Assembly (NCBI GenBank): GCA_015075175.1
Contig: JABTUV010000015.1
Location: 38,684 to 102,683, forward strand
From: a bacterium
GTDB lineage: Bacteria; Hinthialibacterota; Hinthialibacteria; H5-UNCL2
Direction of reading: 5' to 3'
DNA length: 64,000 nt
The notes under the pieces were generated by a model. It had not been told where the DNA came from. It worked only from the letters and a program-made list of their open reading frames with translations, and searched no databases. The translations under genes and the position numbers were made by a program. This document shows, in pieces, positions 15,598 through 24,051 of this stretch (the first letter of the stretch is position 1; each line of letters starts with the position of its first letter).

Positions 15598-16107
15598 ATG
15601 CGAAGGAGAGAGCCAAGAGAGGCGCGCCGGCGGTTTGCGCGGCGCATGATCGGGGGCCTGGCGACTTTGGCCGCGCTCGCCCTGGGCTGGCCCCGGCTGC
15701 GCCGATGGCTGCCCGACGCGGACCTCCTGCCGCCCGGCTCGGAGCAGTTCATCGACGTCGGACCCCTGCAAGGCTTCATGGCCGGACAGCCGACCGCGGT
15801 GCACTTGACGCTGCCGGACGCGCCGGCCCGCGCGCGGCCGGTCGTCTTCGTCCTCGGCTCGCCGGAGGGCGCATGGCGTGTGTTCTCCAGCGTCTGCCCG
15901 CATCGGGCCTGCGTGGTCGAGTATCGCGCCGAGGAGGCGGGCTTTCGCTGCGGTTGCCACGATTCCCGCTTCGACGCGGCCGGCCGCCGCCAAAGCGGCC
16001 CCGCACCGCGCGACCTGGACCCTCTCCCCCACCGCGTCGAGGCCGGCCGCCTCCTCGTCCAATGGAAACGCTACCGCCCCGGCACGCCCGAGAGCGTGGA
16101 GGGGTGA
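15598..16107 (+). CDS. Membrane-anchored Rieske [2Fe-2S] protein
   Basis: The product is 169 aa from ATG 15598; the longer frame starts inside intergenic sequence. An Arg-rich N-terminus (MRRREPREARRRFARRM) followed by a hydrophobic stretch (GLATLAALALGW) looks like a Tat-type or simple membrane anchor. The Rieske cluster is clear: CPH (first Cys/His pair in 'SVCPHRACVV') and C-x2-H in 'RCGCHDSRFDAAGR', with a 15-20 residue gap. It probably carries one electron between a quinol-linked donor and a periplasmic acceptor, but no cytochrome b or c gene is adjacent, so its complex is unknown. Confidence 0.85.
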   Translation: MRRREPREARRRFARRMIGGLATLAALALGWPRLRRWLPDADLLPPGSEQFIDVGPLQGFMAGQPTAVHLTLPDAPARARPVVFVLGSPEGAWRVFSSVCPHRACVVEYRAEEAGFRCGCHDSRFDAAGRRQSGPAPRDLDPLPHRVEAGRLLVQWKRYRPGTPESVEG

Positions 16108-16184
16108 GGGCGGGTCACGCGGAAATTCCGCGCCGGCGCTACAGGGAATCGCCGTGTGATTGCTGAAAATGCGCGCGTCGATGG

Positions 16185-16297
16185 GGTGGGGTGCCACCGT
16201 TTTGTACTCAAAAGGGTGGACGGGGTTACCCTGCACCGGCAGCGAAGGCCGTGACTCCGGGAGCGCACCCCTTAGAGTACTAAGGGGTGGCACCCCG
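16185..16297. repeat. Palindromic repeat, family R4 (GGTGCCACC-CTTTTGTACTC), copy 1
   Basis: GGGTGCCACC plus TTTTGTACTCAAAAGG near 16190-16215 is mirrored by CCCCTTAGAGTACTAAGGGG plus TGGCACCCC near 16268-16297. The 229-bp gap between the Rieske and ROK genes holds nothing else. Further copies are at 43797 and, within a gene, 56517. Confidence 0.88.
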
Positions 16298-16336
16298 GCG
16301 CTACCGGATAGGCCACCATATTTGCGAGCCAGAGCA

Positions 16337-17311
16337 CTAAGACGCTGGTTCGGCGTGCGCCAGTTCCACCAGCGCCAGGCAGGCCGCGCCCACCAGCCCG
16401 GACTCGTAGCCCAGCTGAGCCGGGCGGATTTCAGGCGTGTGAATCACCGCCGAGTAGGTGCGCCGGGCCATCTCCTCGCGCATCGGCTCAAGCAGGGCTT
16501 CTCCAAAGCCGGCTCCCCCGCCGCCCACCACGATCACCTCGGGGTCGAGCGTGTTGCAGACCGAAGCGGCGGCCAATCCCAGGTAGCGGCCCGCGCGGCG
16601 AATCGCGGCCCTAGCCAGCTCGTCACCCTCCCGCGCCGCGGCGTCCACGTCCGCACTCGTGACCTTCTCGCCCCGCATGGTTTTCTCACTCAGGCGCGAG
16701 GACGCGCCTTCCTGCAACCGGCGGCTTACGTAACGCGCAATCGCATCCGCCGAGGCATACGCCTCCACGCAACCCGGCCGCCCACAACCGCACATTTCGC
16801 CCTCCGGCTCAACCGTGATGTGCCCCAGCTCGCCCGCGCAACCGGAAAAACCCTGATATACCCGCCCATCGACGATGATGCCCCCGCCCACGCCCGTGCC
16901 GATGGTGAAAGCCGCCAGGCTATGCGCGCCCCGACCCGCCCCGAACATGTACTCGGCCAGCGCGCACACGTTGGCGTCGTTGTCGATGACCACCGGCAGG
17001 CCCAGCGCCTGCGACAGGAACCGCCGCGCCGGCACCCGCTCCCAGCCGGGAATATTGAACGCCAGGCGAATCTCGTCCGGCGTGACCACGCCGGGCGTGC
17101 CCAGTCCCAGTCCCGCCGCGCATCCATCGCCGCGGTTCACCCCTTCATCCCGCAGCTGCCGGCCCATCTCGGCCAACGCCTCCAGCACCGCCGCCTGCCC
17201 GGACTGGGGGGTGGGAACTCTGCGCTCCACGAGGACCCGTCCGGACGCATCGACCAGCCCGGCCTTGATGTAGGTCCCTCCCAAGTCGATCCCGATTACC
17301 GTCTTGTTCAT
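16337..17311 (-). CDS. ROK-family sugar kinase (glucokinase-like)
   Basis: The product is 324 aa from ATG 17311 (MNKTVIGIDLGGTYIKAGLVD); the in-frame start at 17332 adds seven residues without a better ribosome site. Features: the phosphate-binding DLGGT loop, 'PVVIDNDANVCALAEY' with the catalytic Asp, 'TIGTGVGGGIIVDG', and the ROK signature with zinc ligands 'GELGHITVEPEGEMCGCG' plus the following CVE. It phosphorylates glucose or a related hexose in the cytosol. It stands divergent from fhs across a 210-bp AT-richer gap that must carry both promoters. Confidence 0.9.
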   Translation of the reverse strand: MNKTVIGIDLGGTYIKAGLVDASGRVLVERRVPTPQSGQAAVLEALAEMGRQLRDEGVNRGDGCAAGLGLGTPGVVTPDEIRLAFNIPGWERVPARRFLSQALGLPVVIDNDANVCALAEYMFGAGRGAHSLAAFTIGTGVGGGIIVDGRVYQGFSGCAGELGHITVEPEGEMCGCGRPGCVEAYASADAIARYVSRRLQEGASSRLSEKTMRGEKVTSADVDAAAREGDELARAAIRRAGRYLGLAAASVCNTLDPEVIVVGGGGAGFGEALLEPMREEMARRTYSAVIHTPEIRPAQLGYESGLVGAACLALVELAHAEPAS

Positions 17312-17521
17312 ACCCGGGTACTCACAATCCAAGCGTCTTCAAGCTGTCGGCAAAGTTATATCATTTACGGGTGATAATCCAGTTCAACTTCGTTGTCGAA
17401 TGTAAACAAACCATCCCCCAACGCCGGCCGAATTTGCTTGCCGCGCAACAACCATTTCATTATATCTCTAGGTTATAGCGGGTCTTACGATCCCCCACAG
17501 CTACTCATCACGGAGAAGACC

Positions 17522-19189
17522 ATGCCATCCGACATCGAGATCGCTCAGACAGCAAGAATGCTACCCATCACCGACATCGGCGCCAAACTCGGCATTGAAC
17601 CTGACGAGCTGGAACTTTACGGCAAGTACAAAGCGAAGATCACCGACGCCGTCTGGGAGCGGGTAAAGAACCGGCCCAACGGCAAATTGATCCTGGTGAC
17701 CGCTATGACGGCGACGCCCGCGGGCGAAGGCAAGACGGTGACCTCCATTGGGTTGGCTCAGGCCTTTGGACGCATGGGCGTGTCGCACTGCCTGGCGTTG
17801 CGCGAGCCTTCGCTGGGACCCACCTTCGGCATCAAGGGCGGCGCCGCCGGCGGCGGCTTCGCCCAAGTCCTGCCCATGGAGGACATCAACCTGCACTTCA
17901 CCGGCGACATTCACGCCGTCGGCGCCGCCAACAACCTCCTGGCCGCCCTCGTGGACAACCACATCCAGCAGGGCAACGCCCTGCAACTGGACCCCCGCCG
18001 CATCACCTGGCGTCGCGCCATCGACATCTCCGACCGCCAGCTGCGCTTCATCGTCGCCGGACTGGGCGGCCGCCCCAATGGATTTCCGCGCGAGTCCGGC
18101 TTCGACATCACCGTCGCGTCCGAAGTGATGGCCGTGGTGGCGCTGGCCAGCGACATGGCCGACCTGAAGGAACGCCTGGGCCGCATGATGATCGGTCGCA
18201 CTTGGGACGGCAAGCCCGTCTTCGCCGGCCAACTCAATGTCGTCGGCTCCCTGGCGGTGCTCTTGAAGGACGCCATGAAACCCAACCTGGTGCAGACGCT
18301 GGAGAACACCCCCGCCATCATCCACTGCGGACCCTTCGCCAACATCGCCCACGGCTGCAACAGCGTGCGCGCCACCCGGCTGGCCCTCAAACTGGCCGAC
18401 TACACCATCACCGAGGCGGGCTTCGCCGCCGACTTGGGCGCGGAGAAGTTCTTCGACATCAAGTGCCGCCAGGCGGGCTTCACTCCCAGCGCGGCCGTGG
18501 TGGTCGCCAGTTGCCGCGCCCTCAAGATGCACGGCGGCGTCCCCAAGACCGAGATCTCACAACCCAACCCCGACATGGTGCTGGCCGGATGCGCCAACCT
18601 TCGCGTGCACCTGGAGAACATCCGCAAGTTCGGCGTGCCGCAGGTGGTGGCGATCAATCGCTTTCCCACGGATACGGATGAAGAGGTGGCCCAGGTGAAG
18701 TGCTTCTGCGCCGACATGGGCGTGGAGGCGGTGGAGAGCACGGTGTGCGCGCGCGGCGGCGAGGGCGGCATCGAACTGGCCCGCGCGGTGATGCGCGCCG
18801 CCGATCAGCCCAATGGCTTCAAGTTTCTCTATGATGAGAATCTGCCCATCAAGAAGAAGGTGGAAAAGATCGCGGTCGAAATCTACCGCGCCCGCGGCGT
18901 GGAGTGGACCAACCTGGCCGAGCGCCACATCAGGCAGTTGGAGGCGGACGGGCTGGGCAACGTGCCGGTGTGCATGGCCAAGACGCAGCTCTCGCTCTCG
19001 GATACGCCGGGCCTCCTGGGTGCGCCGACCGACTGGCGGCTGGAGGTCAACGACGTGCGCATCTCCCGCGGCGCCGGCTTTCTCGTCGTCATCTGCGGCG
19101 ACATCATGCTCATGCCCGGCCTGCCCAAGGTCCCCGCGGCGGAGAAGATCGATATTCTCGAGGACGGCACGATCGTAGGGCTGTTCTAA
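17522..19189 (+). CDS. fhs: Formate--tetrahydrofolate ligase
   Basis: The product is 555 aa, standard for the enzyme, from ATG 17522 behind a GGAG site (CACGGAGAAG). It makes 10-formyl-THF from formate, THF and ATP, feeding one-carbon metabolism or, in acetogens, the Wood-Ljungdahl methyl branch. No other Wood-Ljungdahl gene is nearby, so a biosynthetic role is likelier. Motifs: the nucleotide loop 'ATPAGEGKTVTSIGLAQAF', 'REPSLGPTFGIKGGAAGGG', 'LHFTGDIHAVGAANNLLAA' and the C-terminal 'GDIMLMPGLPKVPAAEKID'. All appear intact. Confidence 0.96.
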   Translation: MPSDIEIAQTARMLPITDIGAKLGIEPDELELYGKYKAKITDAVWERVKNRPNGKLILVTAMTATPAGEGKTVTSIGLAQAFGRMGVSHCLALREPSLGPTFGIKGGAAGGGFAQVLPMEDINLHFTGDIHAVGAANNLLAALVDNHIQQGNALQLDPRRITWRRAIDISDRQLRFIVAGLGGRPNGFPRESGFDITVASEVMAVVALASDMADLKERLGRMMIGRTWDGKPVFAGQLNVVGSLAVLLKDAMKPNLVQTLENTPAIIHCGPFANIAHGCNSVRATRLALKLADYTITEAGFAADLGAEKFFDIKCRQAGFTPSAAVVVASCRALKMHGGVPKTEISQPNPDMVLAGCANLRVHLENIRKFGVPQVVAINRFPTDTDEEVAQVKCFCADMGVEAVESTVCARGGEGGIELARAVMRAADQPNGFKFLYDENLPIKKKVEKIAVEIYRARGVEWTNLAERHIRQLEADGLGNVPVCMAKTQLSLSDTPGLLGAPTDWRLEVNDVRISRGAGFLVVICGDIMLMPGLPKVPAAEKIDILEDGTIVGLF

Positions 19190-19211
19190 AAACCCTCGCC
19201 CCGGGACTCCA

Positions 19212-19263
19212 AACCTGCGTCTCCCCTCTCCCCGGTACTCCGGGGAGAGGGCAGGGTGAGGGG
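19212..19263. repeat. Palindromic repeat, family R7, copy 2
   Basis: TCCCCTCTCCCCGG-TACT-CCGGGGAGAGG is followed by gcagggtgagggga. It lies just after fhs and could act as a transcription-ending hairpin, though no U-run follows. Confidence 0.75.
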
Positions 19264-19328
19264 AAACGCGTGGCCGACCACTTGCCCGATCGCGGCCCCC
19301 AAGGATGCCGGATTACCGAAAAATGCAC

Positions 19329-19358
19329 TTGACAATCCTCTTCAACCGGGCATAGATA
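19329..19358 (+). promoter_or_regulatory. Candidate sigma70 promoter for the lipoprotein cluster
   Basis: TTGACA at 19329-19334 and TAGATA at 19353-19358, spacing 18 bp, in a locally AT-rich stretch. The 5' leader to the first lipoprotein would be about 155 nt. The remainder of 19264-19520 shows no gene. Confidence 0.4.
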
Positions 19359-19520
19359 TTTGGTTATTCAACGTACGCAAATGGGCCGGATTGTATCGTA
19401 GCTGCCGGGCTTCTGCCAATTCGACCTGAACAGCGACCCCGTGCGGCGTCCAGCCGCCGGTTGGTGATTTCGTTTTCAGGCAATCGCCTTCCGAGGCGAT
19501 TAGAAAGGAATTGGACGAAC

Positions 19521-19937
19521 ATGAAGCATCTCGCCTATGCCTTGGTCGCCTGCCTGCTAACCGCCGGATGCGGCAGCGCCAGCCGCCAATATCAGGACAC
19601 GCATGGCCCGCGCGAACGCGAACTGACTGTAGGAACCGTCCAGAAAGAAATACACAAGGGAATGAGTGCGGCCGCCGTCGCCGAAGCTTTGGGATCCCCC
19701 AACATCGTCACCACCGACGAACAGGGCCGCGAAGTTTGGATTTACGACCGGATCTCGACCGACGTCACCTATTCGCAAAAGGAGACGGGGGGAGGCATCT
19801 ACCTCATCATTGCGGGCGCCGGAGCCGGCAAGACCACCGGGGCCGCTTCCAAGACGCAAAAGACGCTGACCGTGATCATCAAGTACGACGAAAACAAGCA
19901 AGTACGCGATTTCGCCTACCACTCCAGCAAGTTCTAG
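19521..19937 (+). CDS. Putative lipoprotein (SmpA/OmlA-like) 1
   Basis: The product is 138 aa from ATG 19521 preceded by AGAAAGGAAT. A lipoprotein signal ends in the lipobox LTAGC (Cys about residue 17). The mature part contains 'EIHKGMSAAAVAEALGSPNIVTTDEQGREVWIYD', the short helix-plus-strand pattern of SmpA/OmlA (BamE-like) proteins, then a Gly/Ala/Thr-rich stretch and 'TVIIKYDENKQVRDFAYHS', which fits that fold. It may act at the outer membrane or bind cell-wall components. It starts a run of three lipoprotein genes separated by 8 and 20 bp. Confidence 0.65.
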   Translation: MKHLAYALVACLLTAGCGSASRQYQDTHGPRERELTVGTVQKEIHKGMSAAAVAEALGSPNIVTTDEQGREVWIYDRISTDVTYSQKETGGGIYLIIAGAGAGKTTGAASKTQKTLTVIIKYDENKQVRDFAYHSSKF

Positions 19938-19945
19938 GGAGGCGT

Positions 19946-20491
19946 ATGCAAATGGCGTCTGTCCAAGACTGCCTCAAGTGCGGAGTGCTGCTGATTGTCT
20001 TGTCGTGCGCGCAGGGCTGTGGGCAATCCGTGCCTAAAGGCGCGTTGGCACTGAGTCCCGAGTCGCTGCAAGACCGACAAATGCAAACCCGTGTTTTCAG
20101 TACCACTGACGAAGCCATGCTGCAAACCGCGTGTGCGGCCCTTCTGCAGGACCTTGGTTACCAACTGGACGAAAGCGAGACGGAGCTTGGAGTCATCGTC
20201 GCCTCTCGCCACCGCGATGTCACCAATACGGGTGAGGTAGTCGCGGCGGTTTTCGTCGCGGCGATGTTCGGAGTGCACACCGCTTATTCCCGAGAACAAA
20301 AGGTCCTTGCGTCGGTGGTGACCCGTCCCATCGGCGACGAGCGCGTCGCCGTCCGCGTAATCTTCCAACACATGGTCTGGAATACGGACAACCAGTTGGT
20401 CCGCAATGAGCAGATCAACGATGCGGAGATATACCAGGAATTCTTCTCAAAATTGTCCAAGTCGGTATTCCTGGAGGCCGAGGGTATATAG
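19946..20491 (+). CDS. Putative lipoprotein 2, paralogous to the next gene
   Basis: The product is 181 aa from ATG 19946 with GGGAGGCGT upstream. The signal peptide runs to 'LSCAQGCGQ', giving possible lipidation at the Cys. The mature domain has 'RVFSTTDEAMLQTACAALLQDLGYQL', 'GVIVASRHRD' and 'YQEFFSKLSKSVFLEAEGI'. The same blocks, in the same order, occur in the gene at 20512, so the two are tandem duplicates that have diverged. An internal hydrophobic stretch (VVAAVFVAAMFGVH) is unique to this copy. I do not recognise the family; a membrane-associated role is inferred. Confidence 0.7.
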   Translation: MQMASVQDCLKCGVLLIVLSCAQGCGQSVPKGALALSPESLQDRQMQTRVFSTTDEAMLQTACAALLQDLGYQLDESETELGVIVASRHRDVTNTGEVVAAVFVAAMFGVHTAYSREQKVLASVVTRPIGDERVAVRVIFQHMVWNTDNQLVRNEQINDAEIYQEFFSKLSKSVFLEAEGI

Positions 20492-20511
20492 CCGTCGCGG
20501 AGGTCCCCGAC

Positions 20512-21207
20512 ATGTACTTCATGCGCGTGATTACCATGTGTGCGTGTTTTGCTGTCTTGGCCTTTCTTACAGGGTGCGGCAGCCGACAGAAGGACATATT
20601 CGAGTCTAAGGAGTCTCAAGTCGCGCTGCGAAGCATGCAGAGCCGCGTGTTTGAAACCGGCGACCGCAACTTTCTCTTGCGGACCGTCATCGCGACGTTG
20701 CAGGACCTCGGGTTTGTCGTCGACAAGGCGGACAATACCCTCGGCACGGTTTCCGCTACCAAGCGCTCGAAGTACAATCTGCGTATGACTGTTACCGTGC
20801 GACCGAGGGGCGAGACCGCGCATATCGTGCGCTGTAACGCACAATACAATCTGCAGATCGTTGAAGACCCCGAGCCGTATCAACAATTCTTCGCTTCGCT
20901 ATCCAAGGGCCTTTTCCTGGACGCGCAATTGGTCGAAGATGAAGAGGGAAGGCCGCAAGCTGCCAACGCAACCGACCAGCCGACGAGATCCCGCCCGCGT
21001 CGCGGCGCATCGGGTCAGAACACGTTGCAGGAATACCAGGAGTTATTGCCCTATGGCTCGGAACCGGCCAAGGCACGCGAGGTCTTGGGCGAACCGGAGA
21101 ACATCTTCAAGTTCGAGAACGGCGAGGAGTGGCAGTACCCCTCGCGCAAGCTGAAGGCTACGATCTATCGCGGAAAAGTGCTCGCCGTGGAGGCAATGAA
21201 TCCATAG
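20512..21207 (+). CDS. Putative lipoprotein 3 with C-terminal SmpA/OmlA-like segment
   Basis: The product is 231 aa with a lipobox 'LTGCGS' near residue 22. Residues 40-145 repeat the domain of the preceding gene ('RVFETGDRNFLLRTVIATLQDLGF', 'YQQFFASLSKGLFLDAQL'). A low-complexity Arg/Thr linker follows. The C-terminal segment ('LQEYQELLPYGSEPAKAREVLGEPENIFKF', 'GEEWQYP') is the BamE/SmpA-like motif found in the first gene of the cluster. So this protein combines the domains of its two neighbours, suggesting that the three act together in the envelope. The function is unknown. Confidence 0.7.
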   Translation: MYFMRVITMCACFAVLAFLTGCGSRQKDIFESKESQVALRSMQSRVFETGDRNFLLRTVIATLQDLGFVVDKADNTLGTVSATKRSKYNLRMTVTVRPRGETAHIVRCNAQYNLQIVEDPEPYQQFFASLSKGLFLDAQLVEDEEGRPQAANATDQPTRSRPRRGASGQNTLQEYQELLPYGSEPAKAREVLGEPENIFKFENGEEWQYPSRKLKATIYRGKVLAVEAMNP

Positions 21208-21521
21208 GCTTCGGACGTGAGTGACGCACGTAGCAGAGACTCGACGCACGTCGTAGGTCTCGTGAGACGCCTGGCACGCACTAATGGGCCGTACCTGCCT
21301 CGCAGGGTTTGACCATCGTGGAGTGTGCACGCCGCACGCCGTCGCGCCCAGCCTCATCACCGCCGCCGTTCGCCGTCAATTCCTGCTCTCCGACCCTCCA
21401 CAACCGCCGCCCCGCGCTTGCCCGCCGTCGTCGATCCCCCCTGTGCAAACACGCCGCCCCTCCCTGCATCGAGACCGCCGGCGCCGGCCACGGCGGACGA
21501 ATTGCTCGTATTCATGCTAGA

Positions 21522-22454
21522 ATGGAGCGTGAGGTGGGAACGTCCTTGACCCGAGAGACGCCGGCGTACTTGAACCTGTTGGAAAACGGTGATCTGAACC
21601 GGCGCGCCCAGACGGCCGCGGCGGCCATGCGCGAGTGTCTCCTGTGCCCGCGCCGCTGCAGGGTGGATCGCACCCGGGAGGCACGCGGCTACTGCCACGT
21701 CGGACGCCTGGCCGGCGTCGGCGCGGCCGGCCCCCATCCCGGTGAGGAACACTGCCTGTCGGGCATCTTCGGCTCGGGAACCGTCTTCTTCTCCGGCTGC
21801 AACCTGCGCTGCTGTTTCTGCCAGAACTTCGACCTCAGCCTCGCCGACCGCGGCTATCCCACCAACCCCTCGGACCTGGCCGAAATCATGCTCTCCCTGC
21901 AGCGCCAGGGCTGCCACAATCTCAATTTGGTCACCCCCTCCCACGTGGTTCCGCACGTCCTGTCTGCGCTGGTCGTCGCCGCGGAGCGGGGCCTTCGCCT
22001 GCCCATCGTTTACAACAGCGGCGGTTACGATGCCCTGGAGGCCCTGCAACTGCTCGACGGCGTGGTGGACATCTACATGCCCGACTTCAAGTTCTGGAAG
22101 CCCGAGAGCGGGGAGCGCTACTGCCACGCGCCCGACTATCCCGAGGTGGCGCGCGCGGCCATCCGCGAAATGCACCGGCAGGTGGGAGACCTGGTCATCG
22201 GACCGGACGGACTGGCGACGCGCGGCCTCCTGGTGCGGCATCTGCTCATGCCCGAGGGCGAAGCCGAGACCGACGCGATTCTCAGGTTTCTGGCCGAGGA
22301 AATTTCCATCCACACGGCGGTCAACCTCATGGCGCAGTATCATCCCAACGACCGGCTGTTCCTGTATCCCGAGCTGCAGCGCCGCGTCTCCCGCGCAGAG
22401 GTGGAGCGGGCCTTCGCAGCCGCGCGCCGCGTGGGATTGTCGCGCTTCGTTTGA
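21522..22454 (+). CDS. PflX-like radical SAM protein
   Basis: The product is 310 aa from ATG 21522; the longer frame from 21309 encodes Pro/Arg-rich nonsense. The N-terminal 'CLLCPRRCRVDRTREARGYCHVG' (a Cys-rich segment) precedes the radical SAM motif in 'FFSGCNLRCCFCQNFDLS' (CxxxCxxC). The partial TIM barrel continues with 'YNSGGYDALEALQLLDGVVDIYMPDFKFW'. This order defines the PflX group (COG1313), related to glycyl-radical-enzyme activases but of unknown target. No glycyl radical enzyme is nearby. The upstream 300 bp (21208-21521) holds nothing recognisable. Confidence 0.85.
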   Translation: MEREVGTSLTRETPAYLNLLENGDLNRRAQTAAAAMRECLLCPRRCRVDRTREARGYCHVGRLAGVGAAGPHPGEEHCLSGIFGSGTVFFSGCNLRCCFCQNFDLSLADRGYPTNPSDLAEIMLSLQRQGCHNLNLVTPSHVVPHVLSALVVAAERGLRLPIVYNSGGYDALEALQLLDGVVDIYMPDFKFWKPESGERYCHAPDYPEVARAAIREMHRQVGDLVIGPDGLATRGLLVRHLLMPEGEAETDAILRFLAEEISIHTAVNLMAQYHPNDRLFLYPELQRRVSRAEVERAFAAARRVGLSRFV

Positions 22455-22801
22455 TTCGTACCGCCCCTCCCTGCCGCCACGGGGCGCCCCATCCACGACG
22501 ATGACGACAGGCGGGAACGCACGGCCCTTGGACCGCTCCCGGCCGTCGATGACTTCATCCCGCCACCTCTCCTTGACCAGGTCGAACATGCCGCGATCGC
22601 GCACTCCGAAAAAGGTGATCGCTTGAAGTTGTCATGATACACGCTCCCTTGGTCGGTCCAATGAGAGCGAGGCCGGCGGCACGTTCACGCGGGCCTGAAC
22701 AGTCAATTGTATCATAAATCTCAATTCGCCCTCCGGACCGCTCTGAATACTTCGTTGCATCGTGGTATACTCCTTTAGGGGGCCGAGAGGAGCGGCGACA
22801 A

Positions 22802-23698
22802 ATGGGGGCAGTGCAAGCCCGGGGCTTTCATTTCTACCATGAACGGTCGAAGTGGTTAGCCCGCGGTGTGACTTATGGTCCTTTTGAGGGTCTGGGAGAG
22901 CACCACCCCTATCCACCGGACGATCAGGTGCGCAAGGACTTCGCCTTCATGCGCGCTTCCGGCGTCAACGCCGTCCGTCTCTATGCGTTGCCGGGAGACG
23001 GCGCTCTGGGGGAAGCCGCCGCCGAGCATGACCTGCAGCTCCTGTTGGACATCCCCTGGCCCAAGCACCTCGACGTTTACGATGATCCGAAACTGCGCGC
23101 GATGTGCTTGCGCATGGTGGAGGAGGGTGTGCGGCGCGTGCGGTCGTGGCCGAACGTGCTGGGCGTTTTCCTCGGCAACGAAATTCCGCCCGACCTGGTT
23201 CGCTGGCACGGCCCGGCCAAGGTGGAGAGATTCCTCCATGCCTTGTACCGCAAGGCCAAGTCGCTGGCGCCCCGGCTGCTCGCGGGGTACGCCAACTTCC
23301 CCTCCACCGAGTACCTCGATCTGGGATTCTTTGACTTCTTGGGGTTCAACGTCTATTTACACGATCCCGAAGAGTTCCGCCGTTATCTGACCCGCTTGCG
23401 GTTGCTCTACCCGGAGAAACCGCTGCTGCTCAGCGAAGTCGGCCTGGACAGCCTGCGCCACGGCGGGCACTACCTTGAAGCTACGGATCGACGACCTCGG
23501 GCTTACGACCTCTTCGCCGGCCACCGGGAGTCCCACGCCTACCCCGACTCCCACCTCCACCTCCACGCCCACGCCCACGTTCACGCCTTCCGGCCCCAGC
23601 GCCCCGCCCGTCTGGTTCGCTCCCGAGGCGGTTCTCCTGGCCGCGGATTCGGGAATCCACAGCGATGTTCTGGACTTGAAGAACTACATCAGCGATGA
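22802..23698 (+). CDS. Truncated glycosidase-like TIM-barrel protein with aberrant C-terminus
   Basis: ATG 22802 opens a frame whose first about 225 residues match the glycoside-hydrolase-like module often fused to family 2 glycosyltransferases: 'FLVRGVTYGPF'-like start (here KWLARGVTYGPFEG), 'DFAFMRASGVNAVRLYALP', 'VLGVFLGNEIPPD' and 'KPLLLSEVGLDSLRHG'. At about 23470 homology stops abruptly. The remaining frame is the wrong-frame reading of a Thr-Pro linker belonging to another gene (see 23475). The barrel is therefore cut before its last strands. A TATACT box at 22766 could be its promoter. It is probably non-functional, or an assembly chimera. Confidence 0.6.
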   Translation: MGAVQARGFHFYHERSKWLARGVTYGPFEGLGEHHPYPPDDQVRKDFAFMRASGVNAVRLYALPGDGALGEAAAEHDLQLLLDIPWPKHLDVYDDPKLRAMCLRMVEEGVRRVRSWPNVLGVFLGNEIPPDLVRWHGPAKVERFLHALYRKAKSLAPRLLAGYANFPSTEYLDLGFFDFLGFNVYLHDPEEFRRYLTRLRLLYPEKPLLLSEVGLDSLRHGGHYLEATDRRPRAYDLFAGHRESHAYPDSHLHLHAHAHVHAFRPQRPARLVRSRGGSPGRGFGNPQRCSGLEELHQR

Positions 23699-23939
23699 CA
23701 ACACGCCTCTGCAGTACATGGTTTTCAGCCTGGTTTCGCAGTCGAATGCTTCCGTCGTACAAGTGGACGTTACTTCCTCCGGCCTGGTGGCCGCAGTCGT
23801 CGGGTCCGGCCGGATGGGAAAAAGTGACGTGGTCGTGCGGGCCGGAGACCTGTCCGGCAACGTGGCGGACACGACGATCCAGTTCGTGGTCGCCGGCCCG
23901 ACGGGAGTGCCCGAAACCCGGTGGAAGAACCTGCGCTGA
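23475..23939 (+). pseudogene. C-terminal fragment of a cell-surface protein with Thr-Pro linker and Ig-like domain
   Basis: From TTG 23475 the frame reads KLRIDDLGLTTSSPATGS, then a TPTPTPTSTSTPTPTFTP linker, then a beta-sandwich-like domain ('ISDDNTPLQYMVFSLVSQ', 'VVVRAGDLSGNVADTTIQFVVAG') ending at 23939. No start codon with a signal peptide exists; the N-terminal part has been replaced by the glycosidase fragment. The linker style matches the gene at 1943 and the fragment at 211, so it is one of a family of exported proteins in this genome. Confidence 0.55.
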
Positions 23940-24051
23940 AGAACTCCGCGCGGCCGGATCGACGCCACGGCGTACTTGATCGGCGCGTCCGTGCTCGACA
24001 ACGCGGCCCGGTTTTTCCGTAAAAGGTCCCGTTCCGCCGCCCGCGCGGAGA

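Noticed and set aside
22455..22640. A minus-strand coding-like segment (FFGVRDRGMFDLVKERW...)
   Set aside because: Amino-acid composition looks protein-like, but there is no clear start and the frame runs into the antisense of the radical SAM gene; I could not identify a family.
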